From: JAOAFX01 sp049700315
GTDB taxonomy: Bacteria > Hydrothermota > Tepidihabitantia > SM23-42 > JAOAFX01
NCBI GenBank assembly: GCA_049700315.1
Contig: JBNAVN010000004.1
Span: 15,782-79,781 of the forward strand
Reading direction: 5' to 3'
DNA: 64,000 nt
Part shown: piece after piece, positions 1-6,944 of the stretch
How positions within the stretch are numbered: the stretch's first letter is position 1
Layout: the number at the start of each line of letters is the position of its first letter
Notes under the pieces: generated by a model
Database searches by the model: none
What the model was told of the DNA's origin: nothing
Seen by the model: only the letters and a program-made list of their open reading frames with translations
Translations under genes and position numbers: made by a program

Positions 1-346
1 GATTTGTTGAATCCACTGCAAGCCAGGGATACTGGTCGTTTATGCCCGGACTCTGACTCAAATTTACATTTGGTCTTGTCCAGGATTTTGCAGTATCAGT
101 TGATATAGCAAAGAATATTTCATAGTTACCGTCGTTATCACGGTCGTCTTCCCAGACTGTATATAAAGTCAGGGTCTTTTCATCAAGAATTGTTTGAGGA
201 TGATAAGCAGGATGTCCAACTACAACAGAATCTGCATCATCAACCCTTACCCAGGGTCCAAAGACAATTATGCCATGCCAGGGTAAAGAATCATTGGTCT
301 GAGCAAATAAAAACACCCACCAACCCAATACCATAAATCTAATCAT
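1..346 (-). CDS. Exported protein, N-terminal part (C-terminus beyond window edge)
   Basis: This frame is open from an ATG at 346 to the window edge, giving about 115 residues. It is preceded by a GGAGG ribosome-binding site (351-355) with good spacing. The protein begins with a short hydrophobic signal-like stretch (MIRFMVLGWWVFLFAQT). It continues with segments such as TLYTVWEDDRDNDGNYEIFFA, which resemble sialidase/BNR-type or surface-layer repeat proteins. The function cannot be named from the fragment. The protein is probably secreted, in line with the other exported proteins of this window. The stop codon lies outside the sequence. Confidence 0.6.
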   Translation of the reverse strand, partial: MIRFMVLGWWVFLFAQTNDSLPWHGIIVFGPWVRVDDADSVVVGHPAYHPQTILDEKTLTLYTVWEDDRDNDGNYEIFFAISTDTAKSWTRPNVNLSQSPGINDQYPWLAVDSTN

Positions 347-366
347 ATTTCCTCCTTATCAATTGA

Positions 367-384
367 TGTGGGTGTTCGGAAATT
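367..384 (+). repeat. Left arm of 18-bp inverted repeat flanking the DUF559 gene
   Basis: TGTGGGTGTTCGGAAATT occurs here and its exact reverse complement lies at 994-1011. The left arm also runs into a local palindrome (TTCGGAA-A-TTCCGAA, 375-389). The arms enclose the DUF559 gene and a short open frame, so the whole 367-1011 segment looks like a small inserted element or its remnant. I see no obvious target-site duplication outside the arms. Confidence 0.7.
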
Positions 385-400
385 CCGAAACACCGCATTT

Positions 401-802
401 TCAAGCATTCGTAAGACTTCCATTTTTTTTACCTCCACATATACTCTCCCCGCCGTTGACGGGCGCAAATAATCCACATATACTTTCCCCGCCCTTGACG
501 GGCGGGGATAAAGGGGCGGGTGACAATCCCTTTTTTATTATCTCTAAAACACCAGTTATATTTCTTAAGACCTCATTATTCCAAAATCTGATTACCTTAT
601 AACCTTGTTGATTAAACCACCCATCCCTAATCTCATCATGTCTATTCTCAAAATGCTCACCACCATCAATTTCAATAACTATTTTCTTCTCAAAACAGAC
701 AAAATCAACAATATAATCCCCGATCAACTGCTGACGCCTAAATTTTACCCCCAGTTGTTTATCCTTCAACCTATACCATAACTTTTTCTCAGCGTCAGTC
801 AT
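401..802 (-). CDS. DUF559 family endonuclease-like protein
   Basis: The protein has 133 residues. Residues 1-95 match the DUF559 fold (PD-(D/E)XK/Vsr-like nuclease family), with the usual signatures KKLWYRL, VKFRRQQ, DYIVDFVC, IEIDGGEH and GYKVIRFWNNEVL. The family is known only broadly as nuclease-like and often scattered in genomes. The last 35 residues are low-complexity and come from the repeated GC-rich hairpin DNA at 440-530. Upstream of the ATG the same frame continues for 18 codons to a TGA, encoding family-like sequence (RNKILIKRLRRN) but no ATG, GTG or TTG. The gene may therefore have lost its original start. It sits inside an 18-bp inverted repeat. Confidence 0.75.
   Translation of the reverse strand: MTDAEKKLWYRLKDKQLGVKFRRQQLIGDYIVDFVCFEKKIVIEIDGGEHFENRHDEIRDGWFNQQGYKVIRFWNNEVLRNITGVLEIIKKGLSPAPLSPPVKGGESICGLFAPVNGGESICGGKKNGSLTNA
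487..507. repeat. GC-rich hairpin in the 3' part of the DUF559 gene
   Basis: CCCCGCCC (487-494) pairs with GGGCGGGG (500-507) around a 5-nt loop. Related words recur at 447-471 (CCCCGCCGTTGACGGGCG) and 513-521. The DUF559 C-terminus is translated from these repeats. Confidence 0.7.
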
Positions 803-872
803 GTTCCTTCTTAACCGCTTTATTAGTATTTTATTTCTCGGCGTTAATCTTATTTTTCACCCCAACCTTTAT

Positions 873-895
873 CCTCCCCCATCATAAGGGGGAGG
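873..895. repeat. 8-bp stem hairpin between the DUF559 gene and the right inverted-repeat arm
   Basis: CCTCCCCC (873-880) pairs with GGGGGAGG (888-895) around a 7-nt loop. There is no clear U-tract, so a terminator role is uncertain. Confidence 0.5.
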
Positions 896-899
896 TAAA

Positions 900-1010
900 T
901 TAACATATAACCATTTTTGGTTGCCATTGTCTAAATTGTTGTCCAACACTCCCATAAAAATCTCCACGAAGAAGATAATCATAAAAATTACCTAATTTCC
1001 GAACACCCAC
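900..1010 (-). CDS. Short open frame (36 aa) starting inside the inverted-repeat arm
   Basis: A GTG at 1010 lies within the right inverted-repeat arm and opens a 36-codon frame ending in TAA (900-902). The peptide is rich in aromatic residues (GNFYDYLLRGDFYGSVG, then FRQWQPKMVIC). I do not recognise it. It could be the last exon-like remnant of a gene interrupted by the repeat, or chance coding. No Shine-Dalgarno sequence is visible. Confidence 0.25.
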   Translation of the reverse strand: MGVRKLGNFYDYLLRGDFYGSVGQQFRQWQPKMVIC

Positions 1011-1011
1011 A
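994..1011 (-). repeat. Right arm of 18-bp inverted repeat
   Basis: This is the exact reverse complement of 367-384. It ends 47 bp before the -35 box of the ftsK promoter. Confidence 0.7.
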
Positions 1012-1058
1012 ATAGATATTGTAATTATAAATCAAAAAAAGTCAATAGACGACACTTC

Positions 1059-1086
1059 TTGACAGGTTAAGAATTTTGTGTAGAAT
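1059..1086 (+). promoter_or_regulatory. Leaderless promoter of ftsK
   Basis: TTGACA (1059-1064), a 16-bp spacer and TAGAAT (1081-1086) are followed after 5 nt by the ATG at 1092. The predicted transcription start falls on or next to the start codon, and no Shine-Dalgarno sequence is present. Confidence 0.7.
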
Positions 1087-1091
1087 TGAAT

Positions 1092-3389
1092 ATGCCAGTT
1101 CTCGCCTTGATTATCGCAGTTATAATACTGACCCTTGCGTGCACAGTTTTGATCTATGTTGCGCGCTTTTTGGACGAGAATAAGAAAAGAAAATTGACCG
1201 GCATCATTTCCCTGCTTTTGAGTATCCTTTTTTTGATCTCCCAAATTTCTTTTCTTTTGTTCCCCGAGCAAAGAAATAGAAATTTTGGCGGGTTATTTGG
1301 CTATTATTCGTCCCTCTGGGTATTTTCAATAATCGGACTCTATTTTCTTGTAGTTCCGGGAATACTTCTATACTTTGGTTATATTTACTTATTTGAAAAG
1401 GAAAGAAAAGATGGGTATCATTTATTATATTTGATTCCCATCGGTGTGATTTTTGACATCATCCTTTCTTTGTTTATCAAATGGACCCCACTGAACAATA
1501 TCACCAGTGGAGGACTCATCGGTGATGTGATAAGGGATTTTCTAAGAAGATACTTTGGGGATGTAGGCACATATATTATCATTGCCTTTGGTATCCTTAT
1601 CATTGCGTTTATGACGATGAAAAAATTCATACTTCCGAGAAGGACAGAAGAAAAGCCCCTGGCAAATGATAATAAACCAGAGCCCCAGGTTATTACTGAG
1701 CCTGAGATTGAAGAAGAAATAGATGAACAGGGTGTAGTAAAAGAGAAAAAGCCTGTAATCAGAAAGAAGAAGGAAATTCCCAAGATTGATTTCAAGAATG
1801 AGTTTTTGAAACTCCTTGCCGAACCAACAAAAAAGGTCGGGGTAGATACTGCGATCCTGCAAAAAGAAGGCGATATTCTGGAACAGAGGCTTGCTGAATT
1901 TGATGTTCAAGGAAAGGTTACTAATTATGAATCAGGACCAGTGATAACAAGATTTGAATTTGAGCCGGCACCGGGAATCAAGGTGAGCAGAATTGCCAAC
2001 CTTGACAATGACCTTGCCCTGGCATTAAAGGCAACCAGGGTAAGAATTGTCGCACCAATTCCAGGAAAATCTGCAGTGGGAATTGAAGTTCCCAACAAGG
2101 AAAGAAGCCTGGTCTATTTGAAGAATTGTCTTCTTGATCCTAATTTTGATAGTAATCCCTCGCCCCTGGCAATTGTGCTGGGTGAGGATATTACCGGGAA
2201 TCCCGTAAGTGATGATGTTTCAACGATGCCGCATATGCTCGTTGCAGGAACAACTGGTTCAGGAAAAAGTGTGTGCATTAATACAATAATTGCAAGTCTG
2301 TTATACCATACTACACACAAGGATGTAAGGTTCTTGATGATTGACCCAAAAAGACTGGAATTGCCAATGTATAATCCAATCCCTCACCAGTTGCGCAAAA
2401 CCATTACCGAGCCAAAGGATGCGGTTGAAGAACTTGAAGGACTTGTGGCAATTATGGAATCTAGGTATCGCGATTTTGCTCGGGAGAATGTGCGCGACAT
2501 AGATGGCTACAATGAAAAAATGCGCAAGAAGAACGGTGAAATCAAACCATACATAATCGTGATTGTGGATGAACTTGCAGATTTGATGCTCACTGCCCCA
2601 AGTGAGATTGAAGAGAATATTACGCGACTTGCCCAGATGTCCCGCGCGGTGGGAATTCATTTGATCCTGGCAACCCAGAGACCATCGGTTGATGTCATCA
2701 CCGGATTGATAAAGGCAAATTTTCCCTGCCGGGTTGCATTTCAGGTTGCATCCAAAACTGATTCCCGAACCATCCTTGATATGAATGGCGCAGAATCACT
2801 ATTAGGAAGGGGCGATATGTTGTTTTTGCCACCGGGCAAAGGCACACCAGTAAGACTCCATGGCGCATACATATCCACAGATGAAGTCTGTGGCATCAGC
2901 CGTTTGATCGCCCGGCAATATATGTTTGATTTACTGAAAGACATAGAGGAAGACCTGAATGAAATTGTAACCACAATCCTTGATGAAGAATTGTGGACGG
3001 TATTTGTTGACCAGGAAGACCCAGCTTTTGATGAGAAGAAAAAATCCTTAATGAATATTATGCCTGCAGAAAAGGTTGAACAGATAATTGAAAATGGCTA
3101 TTATCCTAAATTAGGAGAAGTTGTGGTAGAAGAAACGACCACGGCTGAGATTGGTGAAGGTGAAGTTGACCCAATGTTTCCCGAGGCAGCACGGCTCGTG
3201 TTCCGGCATCAGGTCGCAAGTGTATCTTTGCTACAAAGGAGATTGAACCTCGGTTATGCCCGGGCAGGAAGAATCATAGACCAACTTGAGGCCGCAGGCG
3301 TTGTGGAACCATTTCAAGGAAGCAAGTCAAGAAAGGTACTTATACAAAATCAGGAAGAACTTGAAGAAATTATTTTGAAATACCAGTAA
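1092..3389 (+). CDS. ftsK: DNA translocase FtsK/SpoIIIE
   Basis: This is the ATP-driven DNA pump at the division septum that clears and resolves chromosome termini. The N-terminal 180 residues hold about four membrane segments. A charged linker follows, then the alpha/beta motor with Walker A GTTGSGKSVC, the Walker B region IVDELADLM and the motif LATQRPSVDVITG. A C-terminal winged-helix gamma domain (RHQVASVSLLQRRLNLGYARA) recognises polar DNA sequences. The 765-residue length fits FtsK/SpoIIIE. I chose the ATG at 1092 rather than the in-frame TTG at 1086 because that TTG overlaps the -10 box. The gene is monocistronic with its own leaderless promoter. Confidence 0.95.
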   Translation: MPVLALIIAVIILTLACTVLIYVARFLDENKKRKLTGIISLLLSILFLISQISFLLFPEQRNRNFGGLFGYYSSLWVFSIIGLYFLVVPGILLYFGYIYLFEKERKDGYHLLYLIPIGVIFDIILSLFIKWTPLNNITSGGLIGDVIRDFLRRYFGDVGTYIIIAFGILIIAFMTMKKFILPRRTEEKPLANDNKPEPQVITEPEIEEEIDEQGVVKEKKPVIRKKKEIPKIDFKNEFLKLLAEPTKKVGVDTAILQKEGDILEQRLAEFDVQGKVTNYESGPVITRFEFEPAPGIKVSRIANLDNDLALALKATRVRIVAPIPGKSAVGIEVPNKERSLVYLKNCLLDPNFDSNPSPLAIVLGEDITGNPVSDDVSTMPHMLVAGTTGSGKSVCINTIIASLLYHTTHKDVRFLMIDPKRLELPMYNPIPHQLRKTITEPKDAVEELEGLVAIMESRYRDFARENVRDIDGYNEKMRKKNGEIKPYIIVIVDELADLMLTAPSEIEENITRLAQMSRAVGIHLILATQRPSVDVITGLIKANFPCRVAFQVASKTDSRTILDMNGAESLLGRGDMLFLPPGKGTPVRLHGAYISTDEVCGISRLIARQYMFDLLKDIEEDLNEIVTTILDEELWTVFVDQEDPAFDEKKKSLMNIMPAEKVEQIIENGYYPKLGEVVVEETTTAEIGEGEVDPMFPEAARLVFRHQVASVSLLQRRLNLGYARAGRIIDQLEAAGVVEPFQGSKSRKVLIQNQEELEEIILKYQ

Positions 3390-3496
3390 TTAAATCCTGA
3401 ATTCCAAGAACCAAAGACCACATAATGGTGAAAACAATTGGCTAAATGGTTATATGGTTGCGAAAAGCGTTTGGTCAGACTTTGTTCGTGTACCTT

Positions 3497-5293
3497 TTAC
3501 TTTGTTATCACTACCTTCTTCTCTATTGGTTTGCCTTGATTCTCAAGTCTAATAAAATATACACCAGCAGGTACTGAATTGCCTGAGCTGTCTTTGCCAT
3601 CCCAGTAAATGTCAAATTCGCCTGCGCCATTTGCCTTAAACAAGTTCTTTATCATTTTTCCATTATTATCGTAAATTCGCACAATTGCTGTGCCTTCCTG
3701 TGTGACCAGTTTTATCCTTATCATTTGTCTTACAGGATTCGGGTAAACAGCTAAATCCACTGCCTTTTTCTGCTTTGCCATTTTTTCCTCAGTACCGACT
3801 ATTGGCAGTATGGAAAAAGGCAGGGGATTAATGCCGATCGCCGAATCAGTTGCAGTAGATGCTGTGAATCTTATGTAGCAGTTTTCAGAACCCTGGGTAT
3901 TTGATGGTATATGCCATTGATAACGACAGTTGTTTTTCAGATTGGTTGCAATAGTTGTCCAGGGACCATTTGAACCAGTTGTGGATAATTCAAGTTTGAT
4001 TGTTGCAGTTCCTGAAGGAACTCCGCAGGTCCATCTTATGAATTGAACTGAACCACGATAGAATTTCTGTCCACCCCTGGGGAAAACCGGGAATATAAAC
4101 AGACTCTCAGGTGTAGAAGACTCTTTGTAAAATCTTGCACGGTTAGCAGAATTCCAGGAATCACCTTCATCATTGACCAGGGCAATGTCAGGATAACCAT
4201 TATGGTCTGCATCTGCACCAACCCTGAATGCCTCCGGTGTTCCAGGACCTGGTGTTCTGAATGTAGTATCAAGCGCCCATCCTGCTCCACTGTTCCGCCA
4301 TATCGTCACCGTGCTATCACCATAGGCACAGAGATCCGTAAGACCATCAACATTCATATCACAGAGTTGAGTCAAATCATAAGGACCGGTTGAGGGCAAA
4401 CCCGTGGAAAAAGACTGCCAGGTATTATTGCCCTGCCATATCCAGACCTCTACCCCACCACTTGAATTGCAGAATGCAAAATCCATATCACCATCATTGT
4501 CAACATCACCAAGAGATGGTCCCCTTCTACCAGAATTCCCACCCGGTGGCAGATTGCCATCAGCCAGCGAAAAACCGCCGGAACCATTGCCAAGATATAT
4601 GCTACCATACTGGTGCCCTGCGCAAAAATCAGCATAACCATCGTTGTTCACATCACCGAATAGAAAATCCATTGTTGAATTACCACCTATGAATCCAAAG
4701 CATTGGTGCCAGGTTCCATCAAGATGATTGATAAAAATGTGAATGCCATCATCTGCACCAAACGCATTGCCACCAAGGTCAAGGTCACCATCATTGTCAA
4801 TGTCTGCAAAATCCGTGCAAAACATTCCCCAATAATTTGGGTCGCCGATTGAAATCCCATCATCCCAGGGTGTCCAGGTTTGACCTGTTCCATTGCCAAG
4901 GGCTACTTCCATTATTGAATCACCAAAATCATTGTTTGAATAATTGTGATGCATGCCATAACCAATATCAAGTAAACCGTCATTATTTACATCACCAATT
5001 GCGATACCACCATAACCGAATTCACCATTCTGATAGACATTCCAAACACCCTGACCATTCCCAAACCAGACCATTACGCCATGTTCCTGGGTATTCACAT
5101 AAGGCGAGCCATGGTCACCGATAGAAAGAATATCAATGTTACCATCGTTATTTATATCAACCATCTCAAGTTCGGTTCTACCACCTTCCATTGCTGGATT
5201 CTCAAGTCCCTGAGAAGATTCAATGTAGGTCAAAGCATATACCAGTGAGTAACAGATCAATATTGTCAGGAGCAAATATAATATCTTTCTCAT
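3497..5293 (-). CDS. Secreted FG-GAP/VCBS repeat protein with type IX-like sorting tail
   Basis: The 598-residue exported protein has a signal peptide (about residues 1-20, LLLTILICYSLVYA). It contains at least seven calcium-binding DxDxDG-type loops (for example DINNDGNID, DVNNDGLLD, DIDNDGDLD, DVDNDGDMD) typical of FG-GAP beta-propeller repeats. An Ig-like region follows. The last 80 residues form a FlgD-like/Por-type sorting domain (YPNPVRQ, IYDNNGKMIKNL, GVYFIRLE). Such proteins usually act in adhesion or surface display. The start is supported by GGAGG at 5298-5302. Its -35 box overlaps the end of the next gene. No secretion genes are nearby. Confidence 0.85.
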   Translation of the reverse strand: MRKILYLLLTILICYSLVYALTYIESSQGLENPAMEGGRTELEMVDINNDGNIDILSIGDHGSPYVNTQEHGVMVWFGNGQGVWNVYQNGEFGYGGIAIGDVNNDGLLDIGYGMHHNYSNNDFGDSIMEVALGNGTGQTWTPWDDGISIGDPNYWGMFCTDFADIDNDGDLDLGGNAFGADDGIHIFINHLDGTWHQCFGFIGGNSTMDFLFGDVNNDGYADFCAGHQYGSIYLGNGSGGFSLADGNLPPGGNSGRRGPSLGDVDNDGDMDFAFCNSSGGVEVWIWQGNNTWQSFSTGLPSTGPYDLTQLCDMNVDGLTDLCAYGDSTVTIWRNSGAGWALDTTFRTPGPGTPEAFRVGADADHNGYPDIALVNDEGDSWNSANRARFYKESSTPESLFIFPVFPRGGQKFYRGSVQFIRWTCGVPSGTATIKLELSTTGSNGPWTTIATNLKNNCRYQWHIPSNTQGSENCYIRFTASTATDSAIGINPLPFSILPIVGTEEKMAKQKKAVDLAVYPNPVRQMIRIKLVTQEGTAIVRIYDNNGKMIKNLFKANGAGEFDIYWDGKDSSGNSVPAGVYFIRLENQGKPIEKKVVITK

Positions 5294-5309
5294 ATAGCCT
5301 CCTGAACTT

Positions 5310-5337
5310 ATTTTAACAAAAACTTAGCAAAAGTCAA
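5310..5337 (-). promoter_or_regulatory. Promoter of the FG-GAP protein gene
   Basis: On the minus strand: TTGACT (5332-5337), a 16-bp spacer and TAAAAT (5310-5315). A leader with Shine-Dalgarno GGAGG precedes the ATG at 5293. The -35 box lies over the stop-codon region of the upstream UbiA gene. Confidence 0.7.
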
Positions 5338-6887
5338 GGGGATGGAGGGATAGGATTGATGTATGTCAGCAAAAGGTAGATACTGAAAACAAAGAGCATA
5401 AAAAAATAAAACCACTCAGCAGGCTTCTTGCTTAATAGTGTATAAAAGAATATGACAAGTGAACACAGAATAGCACCAACAAAAACTCCCGGAATGAATA
5501 CAGCAAAAAATACAAAACCAAGGCTGATTATTGCGCTTAAAGGCAGTCTGCCCATCATAGTATCACTTCTGTAAAAAAGAACTGGAAAAGTAATAATGCC
5601 ATTTTGCTTGTCTGATTCAGCATCATTCAAATCCTTGGCAGTAAAACCAAAGGTCACACCCAATAATACCGCATAAATGAGAAGAGATGGCATCTGATTC
5701 AGTGCCTTTTCATAATACACAACACTGTGACCAAGACCGATTGACAATAAGACGGCAAGTGAAAGAATGAATGTTGACACAAGTGGTAGTCTTTTCAGAC
5801 GCACCGGAGGGACAGAATACAAAACTCCCAAGAGCAAGAAAGATAACATAATTAAGAATGCTTGATAGTTCAAAATTGCAGAAAGAATGAGTACAATCAG
5901 GAATAGAAACAGACCGGCAAGTGAATAATAACTCTTTTTTATGCCTCTGACAATGGGATTTCGCGGTCGAGAAATGACATCAGCCTCAGCATCGAAAAAA
6001 TCATTGAGAATCTGCAATGCCCAGAAACCAAGACATGGACACAGAAATATAATAATTATGGCGAGAGAATTGAATAAATCATTGTGGTCTAATATTTTTG
6101 ATTGATGATTCGCCAGGACAAAGCCTGCTACACCCAGACCACCATAAAACACCATCCTCTCAATGCGCATTGAAGAAGTTAACAGCTGAAAATCTTTTTT
6201 ATTCAGGATAAAAAGATACATAAGAAAAATGATAATAAAAAATAAGGCATATATTGCTGAAAATTTCTGGGTGTCAGTTTTAAGAATGCCACCGATTAAG
6301 AAGAAATCCGCTGGTTTATTGCAGGCAATCATTGTTGTGATCCCACCTGAAGATAGTATTGCTAACAGGATAATGAAAAAAATGGCTATCGCCTTCACAA
6401 TTTTTGCCGTCTTCAGATATCCGTATATTGCAGCAAAAAGACAAATCACGACAATAACAACTCTCTGCCCAATTGATATACCAACATCAGTCAATGACAC
6501 AAAAGGATTGAGAAAATGCAAAAAATACCGTTGCAGATTTGAAGGATAAGAAATAAAACATCCACCACAGATGAGATGGTCTATGACTGGAATGAGAATT
6601 ATCAAGCCAAAACCAATACTCGCAATTTTTGTGACCCTGATTAAATCCTCACGAAGAATAACTGAGAGCAATATTGTTACAAGAAGAAAAGTGAACAGAT
6701 AGAACAAAGGGAAATGAACAAAATACATCAATAATACACGGTATGAAAATTTAGAATAGCCTATTGCATGAAATATTTCAAGAATCCCTTCAAAAAAAAT
6801 CCTCAAGAAAATCCAGGAAATGATAGCAAAAATGCAATGGCGGAGTCTGGAATGCTCAATAAATGAAATAAAATTCTGAATTTTCAT
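5334..6887 (-). CDS. UbiA-family prenyltransferase with a long N-terminal membrane extension
   Basis: The polytopic membrane protein has 517 residues, against about 290 for ordinary UbiA enzymes. The C-terminal 290 residues carry both Asp-rich prenyl-diphosphate motifs, NDFFDAEAD and DLNDAESD. UbiA enzymes transfer prenyl chains to aromatic or glycerol acceptors inside the membrane, and the substrate here is unknown. The first 210 residues add about six membrane segments with no motif I recognise, so this is either a fusion or an elongated family variant. It lies 57 bp after the diguanylate cyclase gene on the same strand. I see no convincing promoter of its own, so co-transcription is possible. 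Confidence 0.75.
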   Translation of the reverse strand: MKIQNFISFIEHSRLRHCIFAIISWIFLRIFFEGILEIFHAIGYSKFSYRVLLMYFVHFPLFYLFTFLLVTILLSVILREDLIRVTKIASIGFGLIILIPVIDHLICGGCFISYPSNLQRYFLHFLNPFVSLTDVGISIGQRVVIVVICLFAAIYGYLKTAKIVKAIAIFFIILLAILSSGGITTMIACNKPADFFLIGGILKTDTQKFSAIYALFFIIIFLMYLFILNKKDFQLLTSSMRIERMVFYGGLGVAGFVLANHQSKILDHNDLFNSLAIIIIFLCPCLGFWALQILNDFFDAEADVISRPRNPIVRGIKKSYYSLAGLFLFLIVLILSAILNYQAFLIMLSFLLLGVLYSVPPVRLKRLPLVSTFILSLAVLLSIGLGHSVVYYEKALNQMPSLLIYAVLLGVTFGFTAKDLNDAESDKQNGIITFPVLFYRSDTMMGRLPLSAIISLGFVFFAVFIPGVFVGAILCSLVIFFYTLLSKKPAEWFYFFMLFVFSIYLLLTYINPIPPSP

Positions 6888-6944
6888 ACCAGATTAAATT
6901 GCGGGAGAAAATGATTTCTTCTTATCCTCTATTTCGCGCACTGC

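Larger units (their letters stand above)
367..1011. mobile_element. Candidate small element bounded by 18-bp inverted repeats and carrying a DUF559 nuclease
   Basis: The element comprises perfect 18-bp inverted ends (367-384 and 994-1011) around a DUF559-family gene, GC-rich hairpins (487-507, and 873-880 paired with 888-895) and a 36-codon open frame. The GC-rich hairpins and repeated CCCCGCC-type words contrast with the A/T-rich surroundings. There is no transposase. That the segment moves, or is a non-autonomous relic, is inference from its symmetry and composition. Confidence 0.45.

Noticed and set aside
363..602. Plus-strand frame opposite the DUF559 gene
   Set aside because: It is the complement of repeats and of the DUF559 coding sequence. 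The minus-strand protein has clear family motifs.
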